Shown here: in pieces, positions 38,586 through 49,828 of the stretch
Layout: each line of letters starts with the position of its first letter
Position numbering within the stretch: position 1 is the stretch's first letter
NCBI RefSeq assembly: GCF_000758325.1
Contig: NZ_CP009459.1
Span: 3,782,001 to 3,846,000, forward strand
From: Cedecea neteri
GTDB taxonomy: Bacteria > Pseudomonadota > Gammaproteobacteria > Enterobacterales > Enterobacteriaceae
DNA: 64,000 nucleotides
Direction: 5' to 3'
Translations under genes and position numbers: made by a program
The notes under the pieces: model-generated
Told to the model about the DNA's origin: nothing
What the model saw: only the letters and a program-made list of their open reading frames with translations
Databases searched by the model: none

Positions 38586-40357
38586 CAGTTTTTCTCTGCC
38601 TTTTTGATGACTTCAATCCCCAGCTCGGCAAGCGAAGCCGGGTTAGCGAAGCTTGGCGCTTCGGTCATCAGGCAGGCTGCAGCCGTGGTTTTCGGGAAGG
38701 CGATAACGTCACGGATGTTGTCGGTGCCGGTCAGCAGCATGGTCAGGCGATCCAGACCAAACGCCAGGCCTGCATGAGGCGGCGTACCGTATTTCAGCGC
38801 GTCCAGCAGGAAGCCGAATTTTTCACGCTGTTCCTGCTCGTTAATGCCCAGAATGCCGAACACGGTCTGCTGCATCTGGCCGTTGTGAATACGCACGGAG
38901 CCACCACCCACTTCGTAGCCGTTGATAACCATATCGTAGGCGTTAGCAATCGCGGTTTCCGGCTGAGCCGCCAGCTCTTCCGGCGTCATGTCTTTCGGCG
39001 CGGTGAACGGGTGGTGCATCGCGGTCAGGCCGCCTTCACCGTTGTCTTCAAACATTGGGAAGTCAACCACCCACAGCGGCGCCCATTTTTTCTCATCGGT
39101 AATCTGCAAGTCTTTACCGATTTTCAGGCGCAGCGCACCCAGCGCGTCGGCAACCACTTTTTTGCTGTCCGCGCCGAAGAAGATCATGTCACCATCGGCT
39201 GCGCCGGTACGTGCCAGGATAGCTTCCACGATATCCGCGTTCAGGAACTTGGCGACCGGGCTGGTGATGCCTTCAATGCCTTTCGCACGCTCGTTAACCT
39301 TGATGTACGCCAGGCCGCGAGCGCCGTAAATTTCAATGAACTTGCCGTAGTCGTCAATCTGTTTACGGCTGATTTGTGCGCCACCCGGCACACGCAGCGC
39401 GGCAACGCGGCCTTTTGCGTCGTTTGCCGGGCCGGAGAAAACTTTAAACTCAACGTCTTTGACCAGGTCAGCCACATCCACCAGCTCCAGCGGGTTACGC
39501 AGGTCCGGCTTGTCGGAACCGTAGCGGCGCTCAGCTTCGGCGAAAGTCATCACCGGGAAGTCGCCCAGGTCAACGTTAATGGTGTTGATCCACAGTTTGC
39601 GCACCAGGTCTTCCATCACTTCACGCACCTGTGGCGCGGTCATGAAGGACGTTTCAACGTCGATCTGGGTAAATTCTGGCTGACGGTCAGCGCGTAAGTC
39701 TTCGTCGCGGAAACATTTTACGATCTGATAGTAGCGGTCAAAGCCGGACATCATCAGCAGCTGTTTGAACAGCTGAGGAGACTGCGGCAGCGCGTAAAAT
39801 TTGCCTTTGTGGACGCGGGAAGGCACCAGATAGTCACGAGCGCCTTCTGGCGTGGCTTTGGTCAGCATCGGAGTTTCGATGTCTAGGAAACCGTGGTCGT
39901 CCATAAAGCGGCGCACGAAGCTGGTAATTTTTGCGCGAGTTTTCAGGCGCTGAGCCATTTCTGGACGGCGAAGATCCAGGTAACGGTACTTCAGGCGCGC
40001 TTCTTCGGTATTAACGTGGTTGGAGTCCAGCGGCAGCACGTCAGAGCGGTTGATGATGGTCAGTTCGGTGGCAAACACCTCCACTTCACCGGTCGCCATA
40101 TCTTTATTAACGTTGCGCTCGTCGCGAGCACGCACGGTGCCAACAACCTGAATACAGAACTCATTACGCAGTTCAGAGGCGAGCTGGAACGCTTCCTGAC
40201 GGTCCGGGTCGAAAAACACCTGCACGATGCCTTCACGATCGCGCATATCAATAAAGATAAGGCTACCGAGGTCACGGCGACGATTGACCCACCCACTAAG
40301 CGTTACTTGCTGTCCCACATGGGATTGATTGAGCTGCCCGCAATATACTGTACGCAT
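38585..40357 (-). CDS. aspS: Aspartyl-tRNA synthetase
   Basis: 590 residues from [18 protein letters not shown], as in E. coli; the frame is open 12 more codons. N-terminal OB-fold anticodon domain ([20 protein letters not shown]), class II motifs 2 ([21 protein letters not shown]) and 3 ([17 protein letters not shown]), and the bacterial GAD insertion (~290-420). Charges tRNA-Asp. Confidence 0.98.
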   Translation of the reverse strand: MRTVYCGQLNQSHVGQQVTLSGWVNRRRDLGSLIFIDMRDREGIVQVFFDPDRQEAFQLASELRNEFCIQVVGTVRARDERNVNKDMATGEVEVFATELTIINRSDVLPLDSNHVNTEEARLKYRYLDLRRPEMAQRLKTRAKITSFVRRFMDDHGFLDIETPMLTKATPEGARDYLVPSRVHKGKFYALPQSPQLFKQLLMMSGFDRYYQIVKCFRDEDLRADRQPEFTQIDVETSFMTAPQVREVMEDLVRKLWINTINVDLGDFPVMTFAEAERRYGSDKPDLRNPLELVDVADLVKDVEFKVFSGPANDAKGRVAALRVPGGAQISRKQIDDYGKFIEIYGARGLAYIKVNERAKGIEGITSPVAKFLNADIVEAILARTGAADGDMIFFGADSKKVVADALGALRLKIGKDLQITDEKKWAPLWVVDFPMFEDNGEGGLTAMHHPFTAPKDMTPEELAAQPETAIANAYDMVINGYEVGGGSVRIHNGQMQQTVFGILGINEQEQREKFGFLLDALKYGTPPHAGLAFGLDRLTMLLTGTDNIRDVIAFPKTTAAACLMTEAPSFANPASLAELGIEVIKKAEKN

Positions 40358-40625
40358 GAGATATCCCTTAATCAGCTGCACGCGACCCGCCACCTGCGAC
40401 GGCAGGCGCTTTGGTGGCAGCTATTTCGACTGTCACAACTGGATGAAAAAAGGGGGCTATTATACTGGAAATAATGGCTGGCGATAACCCCGAAACCGCC
40501 GACTGGCGCGAATCACAGCGCCGGTATTGCAGATTCTCACAAAAATTAACAAAATTTGTAAACTCAGCAACCTGGCTTCCAGCGTAAGGTATTGACCCTA
40601 AACCCCAATGTTAACCGGAGTCACA

Positions 40626-41192
40626 ATGACACAACTCAACGCATCTCGTACTGCCCTGGTGGTGATTGACCTGCAGGACGGCATTTTACCGTTTGCCGGT
40701 GGTCCCCACAGCGCCAGCGACGTCGTGGCTCGTGCAGCTCGCCTGGCTGAGAAATTCCGCGCCAACGGTTCGCCGGTGGTGATGGTGCGAGTGGGCTGGT
40801 CAGCCGATTACGCCGAAGCCCTCAAACAACCTGTTGATGCCGCACCTCCGGGCCATGCCCTGCCTGAAAACTGGTGGAGCTACCCGGCCGCGCTCGGTAA
40901 AAAAGACAGCGACATTGAAGTCACCAAACGCCAGTGGGGCGCGTTTTACGGCACCGACCTTGAGCTACAGCTGCGCCGCCGCGGCATCGACACCATCGTC
41001 CTTTGCGGTATTTCTACCAATATTGGCGTCGAGTCCACCGCCCGTAACGCCTGGGAAATGGGATTCTCGTTGGTTCTGGCTGAGGATGCCTGCAGCGCCT
41101 CCAGCGTCGAGCAGCATAATAACAGCCTGAAGTTTATCTTCCCGCGCATCGCCCTCGTTCGCAGCACCGACGAGATAATCGCTTCGCTATGA
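40626..41192 (+). CDS. yecD: YecD, isochorismatase-family cysteine hydrolase
   Basis: 188 residues from the ATG after GGAGTCACA. Isochorismatase fold with Asp in [12 protein letters not shown], Lys in VTKRQWGAF and Cys in [19 protein letters not shown], the triad of cysteine amidohydrolases in this family. Substrate unknown. It overlaps yecE by 4 bases (ATGA). Confidence 0.92.
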   Translation: MTQLNASRTALVVIDLQDGILPFAGGPHSASDVVARAARLAEKFRANGSPVVMVRVGWSADYAEALKQPVDAAPPGHALPENWWSYPAALGKKDSDIEVTKRQWGAFYGTDLELQLRRRGIDTIVLCGISTNIGVESTARNAWEMGFSLVLAEDACSASSVEQHNNSLKFIFPRIALVRSTDEIIASL

Positions 41193-42007
41193 TTTACATC
41201 GGCCTTCCCCAGTGGCAGCACCCGAAATGGAACCGGCTGGGCATCACTTCGCTGGAAGACTATGCCCGGCACTTTAACTGTGTGGAAGGCAACACCACGC
41301 TGTACGCTCTGCCAAAAGCGGAAATCGTACAGCGCTGGCGGGAAATGACAGGCGACAGTTTTCGCTTCTGTTTTAAATTTCCCGCCACCATTTCCCATAC
41401 CGCCGCCCTTCACAACTGCGGTGACCTCACCGCCGAGTTTTTCGACCGTATGTCGCCGCTGGCGGGCAGAATAGGCCAATACTGGCTTCAATTACCGGCC
41501 ACCTTCGGGCCTGGCGATCTCCCGGCGTTGTGGAATTTTCTGGATGGATTACCCGCTGACTTCACCTATGGCGTGGAAGTGCGGCACCCTGCCTTTTTCG
41601 ACAAAGGTGCTGATGAACAGGCACTGAACCGTGGCCTGCATGAACGGAAAGTGAATCGTGCCATTCTCGACAGCCGCCCTATTCACAGCGCAGTGCCGCA
41701 CAACGAGGCGGTGCGGGAAGCCCAGCGTAAAAAGCCCAAAGTTCCGGTGCATGCCATTGTCACAGCCGGTAATCCTCTGGTGCGATTTATCGGCAGCGAC
41801 GACATGACGCAAAATGCCGAGCTGTTTGAAGTCTGGTTAAAAAAGCTGCCTGAATGGGCGACAAAAACAACGCCATACCTTTTTCTCCACACCCCGGACA
41901 TCGCCCAGGCGCCGGAGCTGGTTCATACCCTGTGGCCCGCGCTGCAGCACGCTTTCCCTGAATTAGGTGCCCCGCCCGCCATCCCGCAGCAGGCCACTCT
42001 TTTCTGA
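41189..42007 (+). CDS. yecE: YecE, DUF72 family protein
   Basis: 272 residues of the DUF72 TIM-barrel family: [13 protein letters not shown] at the start, [34 protein letters not shown] and [12 protein letters not shown] are typical. Function is unknown. Translationally coupled to yecD. Confidence 0.92.
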   Translation: MIYIGLPQWQHPKWNRLGITSLEDYARHFNCVEGNTTLYALPKAEIVQRWREMTGDSFRFCFKFPATISHTAALHNCGDLTAEFFDRMSPLAGRIGQYWLQLPATFGPGDLPALWNFLDGLPADFTYGVEVRHPAFFDKGADEQALNRGLHERKVNRAILDSRPIHSAVPHNEAVREAQRKKPKVPVHAIVTAGNPLVRFIGSDDMTQNAELFEVWLKKLPEWATKTTPYLFLHTPDIAQAPELVHTLWPALQHAFPELGAPPAIPQQATLF

Positions 42008-42077
42008 CCACTAGCGACAGCACTCCGCTTGCAAGCTATCATAGCCTGAGCCGTAACTGTTTCGACATGGAGTTAAT

Positions 42078-42473
42078 ATGGTAAGCGCGCTGTATGCGGT
42101 GCTGGCTGCTCTGCTGTTAATTAAGTTTTCGTTCGACGTTGTTCGCCTGCGCATGCAGTACCGGGTCTCCTACGGCGACGGCGGCTTTAGTGAACTCCAA
42201 AGCGCCATCCGTATTCACGGTAATGCGGTGGAATATATTCCCATTTCCCTGCTGCTTTTATTGCTGATGGAAATGGACGGCGCCGAAACCTGGATGGTGC
42301 ATATTTGCGGTATCATGCTGCTGGCCGGACGCCTGCTGCATTACTACGGATACCATCATCGTCTGATCCGCTGGCGTCGTTCTGGCATGAGCGCCACCTG
42401 GTGCGCGCTGATGCTGATGGTGCTGGCCAACTTATGGTATATGCCGTGGGAGTTGGTTTTCTCGCTCCATTAA
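42078..42473 (+). CDS. yecN: YecN, MAPEG-family membrane protein
   Basis: 131 residues with about four hydrophobic helices. FDVVRLRMQYRVSYGDGG and AIRIHGNAVEYIPI with HGN-E are typical of MAPEG proteins (microsomal glutathione transferase-like). Enzymatic activity in bacteria is unproven. Confidence 0.9.
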   Translation: MVSALYAVLAALLLIKFSFDVVRLRMQYRVSYGDGGFSELQSAIRIHGNAVEYIPISLLLLLLMEMDGAETWMVHICGIMLLAGRLLHYYGYHHRLIRWRRSGMSATWCALMLMVLANLWYMPWELVFSLH

Positions 42474-44224
<1,751 letters not shown>

Positions 44225-44237
44225 CCCATAAACAAAA

Positions 44238-44260
44238 AACCCGGCGCTGATTGCCGGGTT
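44238..44260. terminator. Terminator between cmoB and DUF1471 gene
   Basis: AACCCGGC (44238-44245) and GCCGGGTT (44253-44260), seven-base loop, with A-run before and TATTTAT after. It works for cmoB and probably also for the convergent small gene. Confidence 0.8.
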
Positions 44261-44278
44261 ATTTATCTTCGCCATCGC

Positions 44279-44557
44279 TTAGCGATAAACCTGTGCGGTG
44301 CCACTCCACAGGCTGGAGTCGCCCGGTGTGCCCAGGCCAGTAATGTTAATTTTGCTGCCGCCGATTTTCTCCGCCTTTACCTGCAGTCGGTTGATAGCAT
44401 CATCGGTGCTGCCGGACACGCCACGAATGGACACAACGCCAATTTGTTCCTGTCCTGCCGGGCTGCTGTTAAGCACTTCGGGCAGCGGTGCGGCAAAAGC
44501 GGCAGATGCAAAGACGGATGACAGAGCCAGGATCACAGTTGCAGTAATTTTTTTCAT
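44279..44557 (-). CDS. DUF1471 (YhcN/BhsA-like) small periplasmic protein
   Basis: 92 residues. Signal peptide MKKITATVILALSSVFASAAFA, then a compact DUF1471 domain: IGVVSIRGVSGSTDDAINRLQVKAEKIGGSKINITGLG. Enterobacteria have many such proteins (BhsA, McbA, YhcN, YdgH), mostly stress-induced and linked to envelope or biofilm traits; I cannot assign this one to a particular member. Monocistronic by layout. Confidence 0.85.
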   Translation of the reverse strand: MKKITATVILALSSVFASAAFAAPLPEVLNSSPAGQEQIGVVSIRGVSGSTDDAINRLQVKAEKIGGSKINITGLGTPGDSSLWSGTAQVYR

Positions 44558-44701
44558 TTTTAATTCCCTCTAACATGGATAGTTGTCGGAGAGGATTATT
44601 CACCCCAGGGTGTTTTGTAACGTAAGTGACTGGCAAACGAAGTTAAACAATGTGTACAAAAAGTGAAGGAATAGTTACGCAACGCATCGCCGGTTACAAA
44701 T

Positions 44702-44781
44702 AAAAAAAGCCCCAGCAATACGCCGGGGCCTGGTACGAGCAAGCATCATATTGGGCGACATGATGCGCGGTAGAAATCTTT
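44702..44781 (-). ncRNA. micL: Probable MicL sRNA from the cutC 3' end
   Basis: E. coli cutC overlaps and is followed by the sigma-E-dependent sRNA MicL, whose short form is about 80 nt and ends at the cutC terminator. Here the 80 bases after the cutC stop end in a strong hairpin (GCCCC at 44709-44713 with GGGGC at 44725-44729) followed by seven U's. Position, length and terminator fit. I could not check the lpp-pairing seed or the internal promoter, so this rests on synteny. Confidence 0.5.
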
Positions 44782-45531
44782 TCAGCGCGGCGGGTTTGCG
44801 TCCACCAGCGCGTTTTTCATGGCCGCTACTGCATCTGCATCCACGCAGTAGCGATTAAACTCATCGGCTTCGGCATCGGCGCTCATCGACACGCCCGCTT
44901 TGCGATAGCGCATCGGAGAAGGTACCGACCGCCCTGCCGAGCTGTGAAGCTCCTCAATACCGTTTGCAACAAACTTATCGAGGTTGCTAAGACGCACGCC
45001 TGCGCCAGCCATAATAATTGGAGCACGGGAATGCTGTTTTAGTTCCCGAAGAAGTGAGATTCCCGCTTCGGCCGTTTGCTGCTGCCCTGAAGTCAGGATC
45101 CTTGCTACCCCTAACGCCGCCAGTTGCTCAAACGCCTGTAGCGGATGATGGCACATATCAAAAGCCCGGTGGAACGTCACGGCCATGCCTTCAGCAGCCT
45201 GCATCACCTGCTCCATTCGCGGTAAATCAATATTGCCGTCTGCATCCAGCATCCCGATAACAAGCCCCGGGAAACCGAGTTCACGCACAAACGCAATATC
45301 TTCAAGCATGGTGGCAAATTCGCCGTCGGTGTAGCAAAAATCACCGCCGCGAGGGCGAATAATCGGATGCACCGGAATCGACACTTTCTGTCTCACCTGA
45401 CGCAGCACGCCAGCGGACGGCGTCAGCCCGCCTTCTTTAGGCCCCGAGCAGAGTTCAATTCTGTCCGCGCCGGCCTGTTCTGCAGTAACAGCACAATCTA
45501 TTCCATAACAGCATATTTCAAGCAAAGCCAT
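44782..45531 (-). CDS. cutC: CutC family protein
   Basis: 249 residues. TIM barrel with [27 protein letters not shown] at the start and [19 protein letters not shown], the CutC signature. Once proposed for copper homeostasis; in E. coli that phenotype is attributed to MicL expressed from its 3' end. Divergent from the PLP enzyme gene. Confidence 0.93.
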   Translation of the reverse strand: MALLEICCYGIDCAVTAEQAGADRIELCSGPKEGGLTPSAGVLRQVRQKVSIPVHPIIRPRGGDFCYTDGEFATMLEDIAFVRELGFPGLVIGMLDADGNIDLPRMEQVMQAAEGMAVTFHRAFDMCHHPLQAFEQLAALGVARILTSGQQQTAEAGISLLRELKQHSRAPIIMAGAGVRLSNLDKFVANGIEELHSSAGRSVPSPMRYRKAGVSMSADAEADEFNRYCVDADAVAAMKNALVDANPPR

Positions 45532-45622
45532 TGATTACTCCTGATAAAACCTGCAGTTCGCCGGTTGTGTCCCTGTCACCGAATGATAATCTTAAAAGAG
45601 GTTCACAAAAAGGTAGCGTACT

Positions 45623-46762
45623 ATGGCATTCAATTTTGATGAATGGATCGACAGACGTCACAGCGACAGTTCGAAGTGGAATAAATTTGCTGAAAACGTG
45701 CTGCCCATGTGGGTTGCTGATATGGATTATCGCTCCCCGCCCTGCATCCTTGAGGCACTTCAGGCGCGCGTCCAGCACGGCGTATTTGGCTACGGCAAAC
45801 GCCCGCATGAACTGACAGATGTCCTGACCGCAAGACTCGCCAGCCGCTACCAGTGGCGCATCAAACCTGAATGGCTGGTCTTTTTGCCTGGCGTGGTTTC
45901 CGGCCTGAATCTCTGCGTTCGAGCCTTTACCCCCGCCACTGAATCGACGATAGCCCCGACGCCGATATACCCGCCGTTTCGTAAAGCTTCCGAACTTGCC
46001 CGGCGGGCGCAGATTAATGCGCCGCTCAGGCTGAAAGAAAAACGCTGGATTCTCGAGCTTGAAGCATTAACGGCCAGCATGACGGGCAATGAAAAACTGC
46101 TGATGCTCTGTAATCCCCAGAACCCAGGCGGCACGGTTTATCGCCGTAACGAACTCGAACAGCATCAGGCCTTTGCACAACGCCACGATTTAGTCGTTTG
46201 TTCCGACGAAATCCACTGCGACTTATTGCTTGAGCCCGGCGTAACGCACATCCCCTTCGCGACCTTAAGTGAAGATGCGGCACAGCGTTCAGTGACGCTA
46301 CTCTCCCCGTCCAAAACCTTTAATATTGCCGGGCTTGGCGCCTCGGTGGCCGTTATTCCCAACCCTGACCTGCGCCGCAAATTCAAAGCCGCGCGGGCCG
46401 GTATTGTTCCGGAGGTGGATATTCTTGCCCTGACGGCGGCGGAGGCTGCATGGCGAGACGGCGAGGCGTGGCTACAGGCACTGCTGGTTTATCTGCGCGC
46501 TAACCGGGATCGGCTGACGCAGGCCGTGAATGCCACGCCGGGTTTAACAATGATCTCACCGGAAGCGACTTATCTCGGCTGGATTGACGCGAGCGGATTA
46601 GGCGTAGAGAACCCGGCAGAATTCTTTCTCAATGCCGGGCTGGGCTTTTCTCCCGGCATAGATTTTGGTGAGCAACAATTTGTCCGCATCAATTTTGGCT
46701 GCACGGCCACCGTGCTCAATGAAGCTATCAGTCGCCTGCAAAACGCGGTGCGGCAGCGCTAA
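45623..46762 (+). CDS. MalY/PatB-family PLP-dependent C-S lyase
   Basis: 379 residues of fold-type I aminotransferase class. NVLPMWVADMDYRSPP at the N-terminus, NPQNPGGTVY, the SDEIHCDLLL motif and the PLP Lys in LLSPSKTFNIAGLGAS are diagnostic for cystathionine beta-lyase/MalY-type enzymes. Probably cleaves C-S bonds of cysteine conjugates. The E. coli torYZ genes are absent from this interval and this gene is extra. Convergent with yecM, one base apart. Confidence 0.88.
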   Translation: MAFNFDEWIDRRHSDSSKWNKFAENVLPMWVADMDYRSPPCILEALQARVQHGVFGYGKRPHELTDVLTARLASRYQWRIKPEWLVFLPGVVSGLNLCVRAFTPATESTIAPTPIYPPFRKASELARRAQINAPLRLKEKRWILELEALTASMTGNEKLLMLCNPQNPGGTVYRRNELEQHQAFAQRHDLVVCSDEIHCDLLLEPGVTHIPFATLSEDAAQRSVTLLSPSKTFNIAGLGASVAVIPNPDLRRKFKAARAGIVPEVDILALTAAEAAWRDGEAWLQALLVYLRANRDRLTQAVNATPGLTMISPEATYLGWIDASGLGVENPAEFFLNAGLGFSPGIDFGEQQFVRINFGCTATVLNEAISRLQNAVRQR

Positions 46763-47329
46763 TCAGTTGGCCTGTTCGCTGGCGACGATCTGCTCAATGC
46801 TCCAGGGATGGAATTTGATGGTCACTTTACCGTCGGTGACCGCGAGCGTTGGGTTAGGCAATCTTTCGCGCTCGCCTTTCGGGGAGCTGGTTTTCACTGA
46901 AATACCCGTTTCACGCAGCCCGGCGTCAGACAACAAGTCCAGCGCCCGCGCGTTAAGCGTTTCCGGCGCGCCCGGGAGTACAATCTCAACGTGCTCCCAG
47001 CCTTCATGCGGGTAACGTTTTTCACCGGGCCAGGGCAGTTCCACAACCGTAAACCGCCAGTGCTCGACGCATACTGGTTCATCGAGCTTGAATAAACAAA
47101 TCGGACGGCCATTGATGATATTTTCACTCAGCAACGTGCCGCATTTTTCCAGCCCTGCGCGCCAGCGTTCGGCAGTCGCGTTCTGGTGGCAGCGCAAAGA
47201 AATGTGATCGGCATCCAGGGGCGCAATCTCCAGCCCAAGCCGGGTGGCAAGTTCTGTTAACGCTTTCGTAAACCCTGGCAGATCTGCCGAAATATCATGC
47301 AGTTCATCTACCGCCTGCCAGTGTGCCAT
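46763..47329 (-). CDS. yecM: YecM, VOC-like metal-binding protein
   Basis: 188 residues from MAHWQAVDELHDISADLPGF, matching E. coli YecM; the open frame continues 25 codons upstream without support. Conserved HISLRCHQNATAERW and LPWPGEKRYPHEGWEHVEIVLPG with His/Glu residues suit a vicinal-oxygen-chelate metal site. Function unknown. Divergent from argS. Confidence 0.92.
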   Translation of the reverse strand: MAHWQAVDELHDISADLPGFTKALTELATRLGLEIAPLDADHISLRCHQNATAERWRAGLEKCGTLLSENIINGRPICLFKLDEPVCVEHWRFTVVELPWPGEKRYPHEGWEHVEIVLPGAPETLNARALDLLSDAGLRETGISVKTSSPKGERERLPNPTLAVTDGKVTIKFHPWSIEQIVASEQAN

Positions 47330-47573
47330 GCCGCCATCCTCTTTTTTAGAAACCGCGTAATCTACCCTGTTCCTGGCAGGCCGCCAACTCCCCACCGGGG
47401 CCAAATGCCGATGAATGGTTATTCATTGCGCCGTTAATAATAATTGCGCCGCCCGCAAGCAAGGCTTTTGCTGACGTCAGAGCGCAAATAACGTTATACT
47501 CTCGCCCTGTTTCTTTCCTCATTTTTAGGCTGCCCTTGATGTGGCGGCCCAGTACAAATTGTAAGGTATCCCG

Positions 47574-49307
47574 GTGAATATTCAGTCTCTTCTCTCAGAA
47601 AAAGTCAGCCAGGCGCTGATTGCTGCAGGTGCGCCAGCGGACTGCGAACCGCAGGTTCGTCAGTCAGCAAAAGTCCAGTTCGGCGACTATCAGGCCAATG
47701 GCGTGATGTCCGTTGCTAAAACGCTGGGCATGCCGCCGCGACAGGTTGCAGAGAAGGTCATTGCTAACCTCGATCTGACCGGGATCGCCAGCAAAGTTGA
47801 GATTGCCGGCCCAGGATTTATCAACATTTTCCTCGACCCGGCATTTTTGGCCAAAAACATTGATGACGCCGTGGCGTCCGATCGCGTTGGCGTGAGCGTG
47901 TCTGAACCGCAAACTATCGTCGTCGACTACTCTGCGCCAAACGTCGCTAAAGAAATGCACGTGGGCCACATTCGCTCCACCATCATCGGTGACGCGGCCG
48001 TGCGTACCCTCGAGTTCCTTGGACACAAGGTCATCCGTGCCAACCACGTTGGCGACTGGGGCACTCAGTTCGGCATGCTCATCGCCTTCCTGGAAAAACA
48101 GCAGCAGGAAAACGCGGGCGAAATGGCGCTGGCCGACCTGGAAGAGTTTTACCGTGCGGCCAAAAAGCACTACGACGAAGACGAAGTCTTTGCCGAGCGC
48201 GCCCGTGGTTACGTGGTTAAGCTGCAGGGCGGCGATGAATACTGCCGTGAGATGTGGCGTAAGCTGGTCGACATCACCATGACGCAGAACCAGAAAACCT
48301 ACGAACGCCTCAACGTGACCCTGACCCGCGATGACGTGATGGGCGAAAGCCTCTACAACCCAATGCTGCCTGGCATTGTGGCCGATCTGAAAGAAAAAGG
48401 CCTGGCGGTAGAAAGCGAAGGCGCGACCGTGGTGTTCCTGGACGAGTTCAAGAACAAAGACGGCGACCCGATGGGCGTTATCATCCAGAAGAAAGATGGC
48501 GGTTACCTGTACACCACCACCGACATCGCCTGTGCGAAATACCGCTACGAAACTCTGCACGCCGACCGCGTGCTTTACTTCATCGACTCCCGCCAGCACC
48601 AGCACCTGATGCAGGCGTGGACTATCGTGCGTAAAGCAGGCTACGTGCCGGAGTCCGTCACCCTGGAGCATCAGATGTTCGGCATGATGCTGGGCAAAGA
48701 CGGCAAGCCATTCAAAACCCGCTCCGGGGGCACCGTGAAACTGACCGATCTGCTGGATGAGGCAATGGAACGCGCCCGCGGTCTGGTTGCGGCGAAGAAC
48801 CCGGACATGCCTGCGGACGAACTGGAAAACCTGGCGAAAGCGGTAGGCATTGGCGCGGTGAAATACGCCGACCTGTCCAAGAGCCGTACCACCGACTACA
48901 TCTTCGACTGGGACAACATGCTGGCCTTCGAAGGGAACACCGCGCCGTACATGCAGTACGCTTACACTCGCGTGCTGTCCGTGTTCCGTAAGGCCGACCT
49001 CGACGAAGCCGAACTGCTGAAAGCGAAGGTTGTCATTACCGAAGATCGTGAAGCTCAGCTGGCCGCCCGCCTGCTGCAGTTTGAAGAGACGCTGAATGTG
49101 GTAGCTCGCGACGGTACGCCACATGTGATGTGCGCCTACCTGTACGATGTTGCCGGCCTGTTCTCCAGTTTCTACGAGCACTGCCCAATCCTGAGCGCAG
49201 CTGACGAAACCACCCGTAACAGCCGCCTGAAGCTCGCCCTGCTGACCGCGAAGACCCTGAAGCTGGGTCTGGATACGTTGGGTATCAACACCGTAGAACG
49301 TATGTAA
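47574..49307 (+). CDS. argS: Arginyl-tRNA synthetase
   Basis: 577 residues, the E. coli length, with the same GTG start ([19 protein letters not shown]). Class I signature [20 protein letters not shown], then the KMSK-equivalent region [20 protein letters not shown] and the helical anticodon domain. Charges tRNA-Arg. Ends at a clean terminator. Confidence 0.98.
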   Translation: MNIQSLLSEKVSQALIAAGAPADCEPQVRQSAKVQFGDYQANGVMSVAKTLGMPPRQVAEKVIANLDLTGIASKVEIAGPGFINIFLDPAFLAKNIDDAVASDRVGVSVSEPQTIVVDYSAPNVAKEMHVGHIRSTIIGDAAVRTLEFLGHKVIRANHVGDWGTQFGMLIAFLEKQQQENAGEMALADLEEFYRAAKKHYDEDEVFAERARGYVVKLQGGDEYCREMWRKLVDITMTQNQKTYERLNVTLTRDDVMGESLYNPMLPGIVADLKEKGLAVESEGATVVFLDEFKNKDGDPMGVIIQKKDGGYLYTTTDIACAKYRYETLHADRVLYFIDSRQHQHLMQAWTIVRKAGYVPESVTLEHQMFGMMLGKDGKPFKTRSGGTVKLTDLLDEAMERARGLVAAKNPDMPADELENLAKAVGIGAVKYADLSKSRTTDYIFDWDNMLAFEGNTAPYMQYAYTRVLSVFRKADLDEAELLKAKVVITEDREAQLAARLLQFEETLNVVARDGTPHVMCAYLYDVAGLFSSFYEHCPILSAADETTRNSRLKLALLTAKTLKLGLDTLGINTVERM

Positions 49308-49327
49308 GTCTCAGACGTAGAAACAAC

Positions 49328-49351
49328 AAACCCGGCCACCGTGCCGGGTTT
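49328..49351 (+). terminator. Terminator after argS
   Basis: AAACCCGGC (49328-49336) and GCCGGGTTT (49343-49351), six-base loop, followed by TTGTTTTTT. Confidence 0.9.
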
Positions 49352-49429
49352 TGTTTTTTAGGCGAATCAGACGTCGTCCGGAGAACAATGCATTAACACG
49401 CATACATCCCGGATGGCGGAAAAAGCGGC

Positions 49430-49825
49430 TTACTGCACGTAGTTAACGATGACCTGATTACTGCGCACCCGCAGTGGCGGGTACATCGAACCGCCGCCCG
49501 GCACTTCCCAGACAAAGCGCAACGGCTGATTCGCATCGGTGTTGGTCAGCCCGCGCGTGGTGCCGTTCTCCCCCTCAAGCGGGGTGCAATTAGTCGGCGA
49601 ACACAGTTTGACGGTCAGTCCCGCAGGCGTCGGGCCGTCCAGCGAATAGGTCCAGGCAACCAGCGTCATTCTGCCGCTGACGGGCTGCATCGGTTTCAAC
49701 GGCCGGGAGGAGGCCGACACGCCCCGGTTACTGAGGGTAACGCCAATGCCGCTGTCCTGCCACGAGCCCTCGCCCAACGCCAGCGCACCAAATGGCACCA
49801 GCAGCATCAAAAGTAACGCTTTCAT
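49430..49825 (-). CDS. flhE: FlhE flagellar periplasmic protein
   Basis: 131 residues. Signal peptide MKALLLMLLVPFGALALG, then a beta-rich domain with two Cys (KLCSPTNCTP) likely paired. FlhE influences proton leakage through the flagellar export gate. It is last in flhB-flhA-flhE, 3 bases after flhA. Confidence 0.93.
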   Translation of the reverse strand: MKALLLMLLVPFGALALGEGSWQDSGIGVTLSNRGVSASSRPLKPMQPVSGRMTLVAWTYSLDGPTPAGLTVKLCSPTNCTPLEGENGTTRGLTNTDANQPLRFVWEVPGGGSMYPPLRVRSNQVIVNYVQ

Positions 49826-49828
49826 TCT

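Noticed and set aside
47664-49181. 505-codon open frame antisense to argS
   Set aside because: A long shadow frame produced by high-GC codon bias of argS on the opposite strand; low-complexity His/Val-rich translation, no ribosome site and no recognisable motifs.
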